Below are positions 28,171 to 36,828 of a stretch of DNA of 64,000 nucleotides, piece by piece. Each line of letters opens with the position of its first letter. Position 1 is the stretch's first letter. The translations under genes were made by a program, and so were the position numbers. A model generated the notes under the pieces. The model was not told where the DNA came from and did no database searches. It saw nothing but the letters and a program-made list of their open reading frames with translations. The DNA lies in NCBI RefSeq assembly GCF_027923905.1, contig NZ_AP026966.1:3349001-3413000 (forward strand), read 5' to 3'. Source of the stretch: Massilia varians. Lineage in GTDB: Bacteria; Pseudomonadota; Gammaproteobacteria; Burkholderiales; Burkholderiaceae_D.

Positions 28171-29690
28171 GCGCTGCCCTCCCCGGCGATCACGTGCAGC
28201 ACCGTGCTGTCGTCCAGCTCACCGCGGCCGTACTCGCCGCAGGCCTTGCGGTCGCGCATGACCACGATGCGGTCGCTCACGCGCAGCACCTCGGGCAGCT
28301 CGGACGAGATGAACAGAATCGACATGCCCTTGCGGCACAGGGTGGTAACGTAATCCATGATTTCCTGCTTGGCGCGCACATCGATGCCGCGCGTCGGTTC
28401 GTCGAGGATCATCAGCTTCGGCTCGGTGGCCAGCCAGCGCGCCAGCAGGACCTTCTGCTGGTTGCCGCCGGAGAGCGTGCCGATCGGCGTTTCGATGCTC
28501 GCCGTCTTGATCCCCAGTTGTTTCACATAGTGGGCCGCGAGTTCCTGCTGGCGGCGCATCGGGATCGCGCGCAGCAATCCCTGGCGCGCCTGCAGCGCCA
28601 GGATCAGGTTTTCGCGCACCGACAGGGCCAGGATCGCGCCCTCGTGCTTGCGGTCTTCGGAGCAGAAGCCGATGCCCTGTTGGATGGCGTCGCGCGGCGT
28701 GGAGAACACGCGGCTGCGGCCGTCGATTTCGATCGCGCCGGCGTCGGCCTTGTCGGCCCCGAACAGCAGGCGCGCGGTCTCGGTGCGGCCGGAACCGAGC
28801 AGGCCGGCCAGGCCGAGCAATTCTCCCTTGCGGATCTCGAGGTCGATCGGGTTCAGCACCCCCTTGCGCGCCAGCGCCTTGGTGCGCAGGAAGGTCTCGG
28901 TGGCTTCGCCGGCTGCGGCGCAGGCACTGCCGGTTTCTTCCTGCGCCTCGGCCGGTGCGCCGATCATCTTGTTGACCAGGGCCAGGCGCGACAGCTCGCT
29001 GCACAGGTACTCGCCTTCGCGCTCGCCGTTGCGCATCACGGTGATGCGGTCGGAGATCGCGTAGGTCTGGTCGAGGAAGTGGGTGACGAACAGGATCGCC
29101 ATGCCATGCTCGCGCAAGCCGCGCAGCACCGAGAACAGCAGCTGGACTTCGTTCTCGTCCAGGCTGGAGGTGGGTTCATCGAGGATCAGGACCTTGCTCG
29201 AAATGTTCAGGGCGCGCGCGATCGCCACCATCTGCTGGATCGCCAGCGGATAGCTCGACAGGGGCTGGGAGACGTCAACATCGATCTGCAGGCGTTTTAA
29301 TAGTTCGGCAGCCTGGCGGCGCATGCCGCGCCAATCGATCATGCCGAAGCGGCGTGGGTAGCGTCCGATGAAGATGTTTTCCGCAACCGACAGGTTCGGG
29401 CACAGATTCACTTCCTGGTAGACCGTGCTGATGCCGAGCTGCTGGGCGTCTTGGGTGGACGTCGGCGCGATCGCGCGGCCATCCAGCTGGATGCTGCCGC
29501 GCTCGGGCTGGTAGACGCCGGTCAGGACCTTGATGAGGGTCGACTTGCCGGCGCCGTTCTGGCCCATCAACGTGTGGACTTCGCCGGGAAACAGGCGCAG
29601 GCCCGCATCAAGCAGCGCCTTCACGCCCGGGAACTGCTTGTGGATGCCGGTCACTTCCAGGACCGGCGCCACGGTGGTCGAGGCGAGCAT
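28167..29690 (-). CDS. ytfR: Sugar (furanose) ABC transporter ATP-binding protein, YtfR-like
   Basis: Double-domain ABC ATPase of 507 residues, as for YtfR, AraG and RbsA. First half: Walker A GQNGAGKST (near residue 43), signature SSYPLAIQQMVAIARAL, Walker B VLILDEPTSSLD. Second half: degenerate Walker A GLLGSGRTE, signature LSGGNQQKVLLARWL, Walker B LMILDEPTRGID. Start at 29690 chosen for its position 7 bp after the ytfQ stop. The degenerate second Walker A is normal in this group. Confidence 0.94.
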   Translation of the reverse strand: MLASTTVAPVLEVTGIHKQFPGVKALLDAGLRLFPGEVHTLMGQNGAGKSTLIKVLTGVYQPERGSIQLDGRAIAPTSTQDAQQLGISTVYQEVNLCPNLSVAENIFIGRYPRRFGMIDWRGMRRQAAELLKRLQIDVDVSQPLSSYPLAIQQMVAIARALNISSKVLILDEPTSSLDENEVQLLFSVLRGLREHGMAILFVTHFLDQTYAISDRITVMRNGEREGEYLCSELSRLALVNKMIGAPAEAQEETGSACAAAGEATETFLRTKALARKGVLNPIDLEIRKGELLGLAGLLGSGRTETARLLFGADKADAGAIEIDGRSRVFSTPRDAIQQGIGFCSEDRKHEGAILALSVRENLILALQARQGLLRAIPMRRQQELAAHYVKQLGIKTASIETPIGTLSGGNQQKVLLARWLATEPKLMILDEPTRGIDVRAKQEIMDYVTTLCRKGMSILFISSELPEVLRVSDRIVVMRDRKACGEYGRGELDDSTVLHVIAGEGSA

Positions 29691-29697
29691 GGCCGCC

Positions 29698-30660
29698 TCA
29701 GTATTTACGGTTCGGGAATTCCTTGGCCGCGACTTCAGCTGGGAACACACCCTCGTTCACGGTAATACGCTTCGGCACCGGCTTGCCCGCCTTGACCATT
29801 TGCGCGGTCTGGATCAGCTGCGGCCCGAGCAGTGGGTTGCACTCGACGGTGACGTTGAGCTTACCCTGCAACATGGCCTCGAACGCGCCGCGCACGCCGT
29901 CGATCGACACCACCAGGATGTCCTTGCCCGGTTTCAGGCCCGCTTCCTCGATGGCCTGGATCGCGCCGATCGCCATGTCGTCGTTGTGCGCGTACAGCAC
30001 GTTGATGTTCTTGCGGTCGGATTTGAGGAAGGCTTCCATCACCTCCTTGCCCTTGGCGCGTGTGAAGTCGCCGGTCTGCGAGCGGATGATCTTCAGCTTC
30101 GGATGGTCCTTGATGACTTCAGCGAAGCCGGCCTTGCGGTCGATCGCCGGCGCCGAGCCGACGGTGCCCTGCAGCTCGACGATGTTGTAGCTGCGGTTCG
30201 GGTTCTTCTTCTGGTGCTCGACCAGCCAGCGCGCGGCGCGGCGGCCCTCTTCCACGAAATCGGAACCGATGAAGCTCACGTACAGCGAGGGGTCGCTGAC
30301 CTTGACGGCGCGGTCGGTGAGGATGACCGGGATCTTGGCGGCCTTGGCTTCGCGCAGCACGGTGTCCCAGCCGGATTCGACGACCGGCGAGAAGGCGATT
30401 ACGTCGACGCGCTGGGCGATGAAGGAGCGGATTGCCTTGACCTGGTTTTCCTGGCGCTGCTGGGCGTCGGCGAACTTCAGGTTGACGCCGGCCGCCTTGG
30501 CGGCGCTCTTGATCGAGGCGGTGTTGGCGGTGCGCCATTCGCTTTCGGCGCCGACCTGGGAGAAGCCGATGGTGAGGGGTTTGGCGGCGTAGGCCGGCAT
30601 CGCGCAAGCGATGGCACAGGCGGCGGCGCTACCCAGGAAGGTTCTGCGGGTGAGGGTCAT
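29698..30660 (-). CDS. ytfQ: Periplasmic sugar-binding protein of the importer, YtfQ-like
   Basis: Solute-binding protein of 320 residues, first gene of the importer operon. The start at 30660 follows AAGG and opens a signal with a twin-arginine motif, MTLTRRTFLGSAAACAIACA, suggesting Tat export. The mature part begins KPLTIGFSQVGAESEWRTAN, very like E. coli YtfQ, which binds galactofuranose. Ligand is probably L-arabinofuranose in this arabinan island (inference). Its promoter holds one of the three 43-bp conserved blocks. Confidence 0.92.
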   Translation of the reverse strand: MTLTRRTFLGSAAACAIACAMPAYAAKPLTIGFSQVGAESEWRTANTASIKSAAKAAGVNLKFADAQQRQENQVKAIRSFIAQRVDVIAFSPVVESGWDTVLREAKAAKIPVILTDRAVKVSDPSLYVSFIGSDFVEEGRRAARWLVEHQKKNPNRSYNIVELQGTVGSAPAIDRKAGFAEVIKDHPKLKIIRSQTGDFTRAKGKEVMEAFLKSDRKNINVLYAHNDDMAIGAIQAIEEAGLKPGKDILVVSIDGVRGAFEAMLQGKLNVTVECNPLLGPQLIQTAQMVKAGKPVPKRITVNEGVFPAEVAAKEFPNRKY

Positions 30661-30714
30661 TACCTTAGTCTCCGGTATTGTTGTTTCGCAATCGTAAGAC
30701 AAAGTGTGATGCTG

Positions 30715-30757
30715 ATCCAATCATATTTGTCTTTGATCAGATACCTGATTTGATATC
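30715..30757 (-). promoter_or_regulatory. Conserved 43-bp LysR-type promoter block upstream of ytfQ
   Basis: One of three same-length blocks in the island. On the plus strand it has TCCAATCATAT, a variable 13-base middle, GATACC and a final GATATC. Read toward the gene, the dyad GATATC-N6-GGTATC lies about 31 bp upstream of a TTGGAT -35, followed after 18 bp by TACGAT. The dyad is centred about 88 bp before the start codon. Confidence 0.75.
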
Positions 30758-30860
30758 AGTAGATGCACGACGCATCAAAACAGTGTTCAGCGCAGATTTC
30801 CAAGGACAGCTGCTACATACTCAACTACTATTATTTCCACACGACAACATGGAGTTGAAA

Positions 30861-31751
30861 ATGGCTCGCCGTAGTAACAAGGGTTTGGCAAACGACCTGG
30901 TCGCCCTGCCCTGGCAATTCAGCGCCGCGCTCGCAGTCAGCGCCTTTTTCGGGATCCGCTGGATACTGCCGGGTTTTCTTCCCGAGCGCGGCGCGCTGTC
31001 GGCACTGAAAGCGCATCTCGAGGCGCTGTCCTGGATCGTCTTTGCCGCATTGGCCTGCATGGCATTGCTGGCGGCGCTGCGTGCTGGAATCCAGGGGTTG
31101 AAGCAGGCAGCTGGCTTCCGGTCCAGCCGGCAGCGCGCGCGAATGCGCGTCGTCCCGGATGCGCTACCGGTCTCGAAGCCAGGCGCTGCCAGCCTTCCTG
31201 CTGCGCCGACGGCATGGTCGCTCGATGCGCTGCGCACGCTGGAATGGAAGCGCTTCGAGCTGCTCTGCGCCAGGTACTACGAAGCCGTCGGCTTTACCAC
31301 GGCGACCCTGGCCGCGGGGCCGGACGGCGGCATCGACGTCAAGCTGTTCAAGGTCGATCCGGCGAAACCGCTGGCGATCGTCCAGTGCAAGGCCTGGAAT
31401 ACCCATCCGGTCGGGGTCAAGGAAGTTCGCGAGCTGCTCGGCGTGATGGTGCACGAAGGCGTCGGGAGAGGCATCTTCGTCACCACCGGAACCTACACGC
31501 CGGATGCGCTGCAGTTCGGCGCGGCGAACCCGCTCCAGCTGCTCGACGGCGAGGCATTCGCCAGGAAAATCCTCGACCTCCCGCTCGACAAGCAGAAGGC
31601 GCTGCTCGACGTCGCCTTCGAAGGCGACTACCGCACACCAACCTGCGCCTCCTGCGGCACCAAGATGGTCGCGCGCGACAGCAAGCGCGGGGCATTCTGG
31701 GGCTGCATCTACTACCCGCGCTGCAAGACGACGTTCGCGATGCGCGCCTGA
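30861..31751 (+). CDS. Membrane-anchored Mrr-like restriction endonuclease with C-terminal zinc ribbon
   Basis: Protein of 296 residues and the only plus-strand gene inside the island. Two predicted helices come first (near residues 15-37 and 55-75), then an Mrr_cat/PD-(D/E)XK domain: LRTLEWKRFELLCARYYEAVG, GPDGGIDVKLF (catalytic Asp) and AIVQCKAW (Gln-x-Lys). A C4 zinc ribbon of the topoisomerase type ends it: CASCGTKM and GCIYYPRCKTTF. GGAG lies 6 bp before the chosen ATG; an ATG at 30849 is also possible. No methyltransferase is nearby, so it is probably a stand-alone type IV-like nuclease or DNA-repair factor; the membrane anchor is unexplained. Confidence 0.82.
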   Translation: MARRSNKGLANDLVALPWQFSAALAVSAFFGIRWILPGFLPERGALSALKAHLEALSWIVFAALACMALLAALRAGIQGLKQAAGFRSSRQRARMRVVPDALPVSKPGAASLPAAPTAWSLDALRTLEWKRFELLCARYYEAVGFTTATLAAGPDGGIDVKLFKVDPAKPLAIVQCKAWNTHPVGVKEVRELLGVMVHEGVGRGIFVTTGTYTPDALQFGAANPLQLLDGEAFARKILDLPLDKQKALLDVAFEGDYRTPTCASCGTKMVARDSKRGAFWGCIYYPRCKTTFAMRA

Positions 31752-31758
31752 AGCCTCA

Positions 31759-34104
31759 CTAGCGCAGCAGCCGCAGGCCGTACAGGCCGCCCGCCACCGA
31801 TCCCGGCTTGGCCACGAAGCGCACCGACAACGCGTTCGGCTTGGCCTGCAGGATGGCCGCCGGCAGCGCGTAGTCGACGGTGTAGAACTCCTGGGCGGCA
31901 TCCTTGGCGAGCGTCACTTCGGCCAGCAGCACGCCATTCACCTCGATATCGAAGCGCCGTCCCGCATCGGCCCTGGCGAAGGTCAGGCGCAGCAACCTCG
32001 CTTCTCCTTTCGGATCCTTCAGCTCATAGCTGAACCACTTCTTCGCATGCCGCCAGTGGCGTCCACCGTTCACGCCCGCATCGATGCCCTCGCCCTTGAA
32101 GAAGTGGTCCGACTCCGGCTGCTGTTCGCCCGGCGCCACCTGGTCGACGGTAGCAGCGTCCAGCGCAAGCCGGTCCGCTTCGCGGGCGGCATTCTCGGCA
32201 CGCATGCGCTCAAAATTGGCCGGTGTCGAATGCTGCCAGTACATCGTGTAGCGCGACTCGTGCACGCGGAAGAAGGGAATGAACTCGGTCGCGCTGCCCG
32301 CAGCGCCCTGCACCAGCCCCGGCGCGGTAAAGGTCAGCGGCTTGCCTTTCACGGGCTTGAAACGGCGCAGGAAGTCGAGGGAGTCGCTGACAAGCATCGG
32401 CGCCGCTTCCAGCGGACACAACGGCCCGCCCGCGATATGGCCCATGCGCGACTCATCGGCCAGGTAGTTCAACTGCTCGTCGCCGAACATGCGCGTCTTT
32501 GCGGCCAGCACGATCGGGCCGTGCAGCACGGCATAGTAGTTCGATTTGTCCGGCATCTGCTCCAGACGCGTGCTCATCGGCAGCTGCACGTCCACCCGGT
32601 CGCCCTTCTTCCACGCGCGCGCCACACTTACGTAGCCTCCCGGCGCCGTGTCGAGCTTCACCGCCCTGCCGTTCACCTTCACCACCAGCTTTCCGGCAGC
32701 GACCCAGCCCGGATAGCGGATCTTCATGGTAAAGCTGCCCGGTTCATCCACCGTCAGTCGGGTGCTGCCCTCGTCCGGGAAGCGCGTCGACTGGGTGATG
32801 CGCACGCCCTTCTCACGCCAGTGCAGGGTCGAGGGGATGAACAGGTTCACGAACAGCGCATCGCCCTCGTGCGCGTAGATGAATTCGCCGTACTTCGCGT
32901 GGCTTTCGATGCCCGAGCCGACGCAGCACCACATGCCCTTGTCGACCTGCGAATACACACGGTAGTGATTCGGCCGCATCGGCGTGAAGTAGACGAAGCC
33001 GCCGCCCGGGCGCTGCGAGGACAGGATATGGTTGTACAGCGCGCGCTCGTAATAGTCGCCGTAGCTGCCCTTCTGCTCCGACTGGAACAGCATGCCGGTC
33101 AGCTTGAGCATGTTGTAGGTATTGCAGGTCTCGGGCCCTTCGACCTCGCCAATCATGGAACCGAAGTCTCCAGTGTCGTGGAAGTGCTCCTTGACGCTGT
33201 TGCCGCCGATCGCCACCGAACGGCGCTCGACTACCGTCTGCCAGAAGAATTGCGCGGCCCGGTCCAGGTCCTGGCGCCCCGTCATGTCGGCGATGCGCTT
33301 GAAACCGATCACTTTCGGAATCTGCGTGTTCGCATGCAGGCCGCTCAAGTGGTCCTGCCCTTGCGCCAGCGGCTGCAGCACCGCCTGGTGCGAAAAGCGC
33401 AATGCCAGCGAGAGGTATTTGTCCTCGCCCGTCATCTGCGCTACGTCGGCGAAGATCTCGTTCATGCCGCCGTGTTCGGCGCGCAGCATCTGCTGCATCT
33501 GCTCTTCGCTCAAGTGCGCGCTCAGGCGCAGCGCCCAGTTGGACAGCGCGATCAGCACCGCGCGAGCATCCTCGTTGCCGGCGTAGCGGTGGGCATCGCG
33601 CAGGCCCGCGTAGACCTTGTGCAGGTTGTACCAGGGGACCCACTTGCCGTTGACCGAGAAGTTGCTGGCTTCCATCTTGCCGGCCGCGATGTCGCGCCAG
33701 GCCTGGCGTCCGCCGGGAATGCCGCCTACATAGCCGTCGCCGTTCGCTTCCTGGGCACGCTTGAGCTCCGCCACGAAGTAGTTCAGGCGGCGCAACACCT
33801 CGGCGTCGCCGGTTGCGGCGTACATCAGCGCCAGGGCCGACAGGTAGTGGCCGCCCATGTGGCCGTCCAGCCCTGTCGATTCCCAATTGCCGTAGCTCGG
33901 CTGGCGCGGGTTCAAGCCGGCCTCGCGCAGGAACGGCGCCAGCAGGCGGTCCGGCCCCATCGCCATCATGTAATTCAGGTCGGTGGTCTGGGCGTCGAGG
34001 AAGGGGCCGGGCTTCAGGCGTACGTCGGCCAGGGGGAACAACTCGGCCGCCTGAGCCCAGGCGGTCGATACGAGCAAAGCAAGTGCGGCGAGACGGAGCT
34101 TCAT
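31759..34104 (-). CDS. GH127 beta-L-arabinofuranosidase
   Basis: Secreted enzyme of 781 residues with a signal peptide (ending AWAQAAE). GH127 enzymes cleave beta-L-arabinofuranosyl linkages using a zinc-bound cysteine. The signature residues are here: Glu325 and Cys327 in GPETCNTYNM plus Cys393-Cys394 in MWCCVGSG, matching the zinc ligands and nucleophile region of HypBA1; Glu306 in GGNSVKEHF is the probable acid/base. Residues about 650-781 form an extra beta-sandwich (DUF6805-like). Its ATG overlaps the stop of the upstream arabinanase gene by 4 bp. Likely targets are arabinosylated extensin-type glycans or pectin side chains. Confidence 0.9.
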   Translation of the reverse strand: MKLRLAALALLVSTAWAQAAELFPLADVRLKPGPFLDAQTTDLNYMMAMGPDRLLAPFLREAGLNPRQPSYGNWESTGLDGHMGGHYLSALALMYAATGDAEVLRRLNYFVAELKRAQEANGDGYVGGIPGGRQAWRDIAAGKMEASNFSVNGKWVPWYNLHKVYAGLRDAHRYAGNEDARAVLIALSNWALRLSAHLSEEQMQQMLRAEHGGMNEIFADVAQMTGEDKYLSLALRFSHQAVLQPLAQGQDHLSGLHANTQIPKVIGFKRIADMTGRQDLDRAAQFFWQTVVERRSVAIGGNSVKEHFHDTGDFGSMIGEVEGPETCNTYNMLKLTGMLFQSEQKGSYGDYYERALYNHILSSQRPGGGFVYFTPMRPNHYRVYSQVDKGMWCCVGSGIESHAKYGEFIYAHEGDALFVNLFIPSTLHWREKGVRITQSTRFPDEGSTRLTVDEPGSFTMKIRYPGWVAAGKLVVKVNGRAVKLDTAPGGYVSVARAWKKGDRVDVQLPMSTRLEQMPDKSNYYAVLHGPIVLAAKTRMFGDEQLNYLADESRMGHIAGGPLCPLEAAPMLVSDSLDFLRRFKPVKGKPLTFTAPGLVQGAAGSATEFIPFFRVHESRYTMYWQHSTPANFERMRAENAAREADRLALDAATVDQVAPGEQQPESDHFFKGEGIDAGVNGGRHWRHAKKWFSYELKDPKGEARLLRLTFARADAGRRFDIEVNGVLLAEVTLAKDAAQEFYTVDYALPAAILQAKPNALSVRFVAKPGSVAGGLYGLRLLR

Positions 34105-35117
34105 GGCAGGCGGACGCTCTGGTAACGGTTGAGTTCAGACTGGTCGACAAGCGGCCAGCCGTCGCCGTCCCATTTCATCTCCAGCACCTTCAGTTTTTGC
34201 TTGTAGCGATCGGCGCTTTCATAGGCGTGCAACACCATGACATCCTTGCCGTCGAAGGTATAGGCGCTGTTGTGGCCCAACCCCTTCCAGTCGCGGTCGC
34301 CCTGGATGACGAGGGTGCCGCCGCCCTTGGCCATGTCCACGCCCTGGCGGTCGAGGTAGGGGCCGGTGATGGCTTTGGCGCGGCCGACCACCACCTTGTA
34401 GGTGCTGTCCTTGCCCTTGCAGCACAGGTCCCAGGAAGCGAACAGGTAGTACCAGCCGTTCTTCCTGAAGATGAACGGCGCCTCGATCTGGGCCGGACCT
34501 GCTTCCTCGTCCGGCACGTAGGCCGGACGCTCGCGGCGGGCGATGGTGTGCCATTCCTGCGGTTCGGCCAGCTTCGTGCGGCTGGCGTCGAGCTTGACGA
34601 GCTTCAGGCCCGTCCAGAAGGAGCCGAAGGACATCCAGGGCGTGCCGTTCTCATCGTCGATTACATGCGAGTCGATGGCGTTCCACAGGTCGCGCCCGGG
34701 CACCGACTGCAGCACCATGCCCTGGTCTTCCCACTTGTAGTTCGGCGAGCGCGGATCGAGCGTGGTGTTGACCGTCACGCCGATACCGGAGGTGTTCTTG
34801 CCGAAGCCCGACACCGAGTAGTACAGGTAGTACTTGCCGTTGTTGTGGTAGATGTCCGGCGCCCAGATGTGGTCGTTGAAGGTCGGCGCCGCCGTCTTGG
34901 CCCAGGTGGGCTGGCCGGCGAAGATGCGGCCTTCCGGCTTCCAGGACTTCATGTCGCTTGAACTGTAGAGGGTGATGCCGGGGCCGGTGCTGAAGAGGTA
35001 GTACTGGCCGCCCTCTTTCGCCATGACGGGGTCGTGGACTTCGAGTTGGGCGGCGGAGGCTGGGAGCGCGGTGGCGAGAGCCAGCGCGCACGCGCCAAGG
35101 CGGGAAAGTAGAGACAT
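34101..35117 (-). CDS. GH43 endo-1,5-alpha-L-arabinanase
   Basis: Secreted GH43 arabinanase of 338 residues (signal peptide ending LPASAAQ). The blade motifs are those of arabinan endo-hydrolases: VHDPVMAKEGGQYYLFSTGPG (base Asp), WNAIDSHVIDDENGTPW (middle Asp) and PAQIEAPFIFRKNGWYYLF (acid Glu), with DHIWAPDIYHNNGKYYLYYS between. Cuts the alpha-1,5-arabinan backbone, feeding the exo-acting GH43 and GH51 enzymes. It is followed by GH127 with a 4-bp overlap and preceded, across a repeat element, by GH51. Confidence 0.9.
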   Translation of the reverse strand: MSLLSRLGACALALATALPASAAQLEVHDPVMAKEGGQYYLFSTGPGITLYSSSDMKSWKPEGRIFAGQPTWAKTAAPTFNDHIWAPDIYHNNGKYYLYYSVSGFGKNTSGIGVTVNTTLDPRSPNYKWEDQGMVLQSVPGRDLWNAIDSHVIDDENGTPWMSFGSFWTGLKLVKLDASRTKLAEPQEWHTIARRERPAYVPDEEAGPAQIEAPFIFRKNGWYYLFASWDLCCKGKDSTYKVVVGRAKAITGPYLDRQGVDMAKGGGTLVIQGDRDWKGLGHNSAYTFDGKDVMVLHAYESADRYKQKLKVLEMKWDGDGWPLVDQSELNRYQSVRLP

Positions 35118-35142
35118 TGCGAACTCCTGAACAGTCGCGACC

Positions 35143-35256
35143 CGTAGGGTGGGCAGGTTTCCTGCCCACGCGGTGATAGTCTGCTGCGAGATCGACGGGC
35201 ACGAAATCGGAGCCGTTATCGATCACCGCGTGGGCGGCGAAGCCGCCCACCCTACG
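35143..35256. repeat. BIME-like pair of palindromic repeats between GH51 and arabinanase genes
   Basis: Two palindromic units in opposite orientation about 48 bp apart. Unit one runs from GTAGGGTGGGC to GCCCACGCGGTGAT; unit two from ATCACCGCGTGGGC to GCCCACCCTACG. Related units occur at 40778-40856 and 45671-45743, with the reverse arrangement. They fill most of the 141-bp gap inside an apparent operon. Confidence 0.85.
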
Positions 35257-35258
35257 AA

Positions 35259-36803
35259 TTACGCGTCGACCGAGACAACCACCACCGACTTGGCCGGCAC
35301 CTTCAGCGTCAGCTTGCCATTTACCGCCTTAACGCTGTACGGCGCCGGTTTGATAGCCTGCGGCTGCTCGAAGGTGTTGTGCGCATCCATCGCCTCGGCG
35401 GTCAGCACCTGCCCGGTGGCACCAAGCGCGGCCTGGCCCTTCAGGTCGATGTTCACGTCGCTGGCCTGGTGCGGGTTGGTGTTCACCAGGGCCACCCAGA
35501 CCTTGCCGTCCTTGCCACGTGCGCTCGATGCGCTGATACCCGGGATGCTCTGGTTGTCGCTCGAGTAGGCCACGTCGTTGTTCACGGCCGTCGGCAGCGA
35601 GGTCGCGTCCTGGAACGGTATGTACATCTTGTAGGCGTGGTAGGTCGGGGTCAAGAGCATCTTCTCCTTGTCGGTGATGATCATCGCCTGCAGCACGTTG
35701 ACCATCTGCGCGATGTTCGTCATGCGGACGCGCTCGGCGTGGGCATGGAAGATGTTGAAGTTCAGCGCCGCCACCACCGCGTCGCGCAGGGTGTTACGCT
35801 GGAACAGGAAGCCCGGGTTGGTGCCCGGCTCGACGTCGTACCAGGTGCCCCATTCGTCGACATAGAATCCGATCTTCTTCTTCGGATCGTTCTTGTCGAG
35901 GACCGCAAGGTTGTTGCGGATCAGCTCATCCATGCGCAGGGTCTGGCGCATGGTCGAGAACCATTCCGATTCCGGGAAGCCGATCGCGGCGCCCTTCTTG
36001 TCCCAGTTGCCGGTCGGGAGCGTGTAGTAGTGGAAGCTGATGCCGTCGGTGCCGCGCGCGGCGTCGCGGCTCAGCACATCGGTCCACTTGGTGTCGTTGT
36101 CGTTGCCGCCGCTGGCGACGATCTTCGGACGCGCGTTCGGCGGCGTCTTCAGGAAGGTGGCGTAGTGGTTGTACAGCTGCGCGTAGTATTCCGGCTTCAT
36201 GTTGCCGCCGCAGCCCCAGGCTTCGTTGCCGATGCCGAAGAAGGCGACCTTGAACGGCTCCTTGCGGCCGTTCTTGCGGCGCTGCTCGGCCAGGGTCGAC
36301 TTGGTGTCCGAGGTCATGTACTCGAGCCACTCGGCCATCTCCTGCGGGGTGCCGGAGCCGAGGTTGCCGTTGACGTACGCTTCGGTGCCGAGGATGTCGA
36401 CTAAATCGAAGAACTCGTGGGTACCGACCGCATTGTCCTCGGCCACGCCGCCCCAGTGGGTATTGACCTTCACCGGGCGCTTGTTGCGCGGGCCGATGCC
36501 GTCGCGCCAGTGGTACTCGTCGGCGAAGCAGCCGCCCGGCCAGCGCACCAGCGGCACCTTCAGTTCCTTCAGGGCGCCGACCACGTCGTTGCGCCAGCCG
36601 CGGGTGTTCGGGATCTTCGAATCCGGACCCACCCACAAGCCTTCGTAGATGCCGGTGCCGAGGTGTTCGGCGAACTGGCCGTAGACGTTCTTGTTGATCA
36701 CCGGGCCTGGTTTGGTGGCGTCGATGCTCACGTTCACCTGGGCGAAGGCCGAGGCCGATGCAAGGACGCTGAGCGCGAGGATGGTCGGTTTGAATACGTT
36801 CAC
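35259..36803 (-). CDS. abfA: GH51 alpha-L-arabinofuranosidase
   Basis: Exo-acting GH51 enzyme of 514 residues that frees alpha-linked arabinofuranose from arabinan and arabinoxylan. Unlike many cytoplasmic GH51 enzymes it has a signal peptide (MNVFKPTILALSVLASASAFA). The GTG at 36803 follows CAGGAGAC; a longer frame to 37004 runs into the upstream gene and is rejected. GH51 landmarks: QFAEHLGTGIYEGLWVG, VRWPGGCFADEYHWRDGIGP, acid/base Glu in GIGNEAWGCGG and nucleophile Glu in VDEWGTWYD. It lies 25 bp downstream of the GH97 gene, in one operon. Confidence 0.93.
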   Translation of the reverse strand: MNVFKPTILALSVLASASAFAQVNVSIDATKPGPVINKNVYGQFAEHLGTGIYEGLWVGPDSKIPNTRGWRNDVVGALKELKVPLVRWPGGCFADEYHWRDGIGPRNKRPVKVNTHWGGVAEDNAVGTHEFFDLVDILGTEAYVNGNLGSGTPQEMAEWLEYMTSDTKSTLAEQRRKNGRKEPFKVAFFGIGNEAWGCGGNMKPEYYAQLYNHYATFLKTPPNARPKIVASGGNDNDTKWTDVLSRDAARGTDGISFHYYTLPTGNWDKKGAAIGFPESEWFSTMRQTLRMDELIRNNLAVLDKNDPKKKIGFYVDEWGTWYDVEPGTNPGFLFQRNTLRDAVVAALNFNIFHAHAERVRMTNIAQMVNVLQAMIITDKEKMLLTPTYHAYKMYIPFQDATSLPTAVNNDVAYSSDNQSIPGISASSARGKDGKVWVALVNTNPHQASDVNIDLKGQAALGATGQVLTAEAMDAHNTFEQPQAIKPAPYSVKAVNGKLTLKVPAKSVVVVSVDA

Positions 36804-36828
36804 TACTGTCTCCTGTTCTGTCGAACTC

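Noticed and set aside
30861..31751. Part of a restriction-modification system
   Set aside because: No methyltransferase or specificity gene on either side; recorded as a stand-alone nuclease-like gene.
31504..34125. Plus-strand open frame of 873 codons
   Set aside because: Antisense of the GH127 gene; no domain recognised.
35143..35256. CRISPR-like or transposon end
   Set aside because: Only two palindromic units in opposite orientation, no regular spacers, no transposase; a REP/BIME type explains it better.
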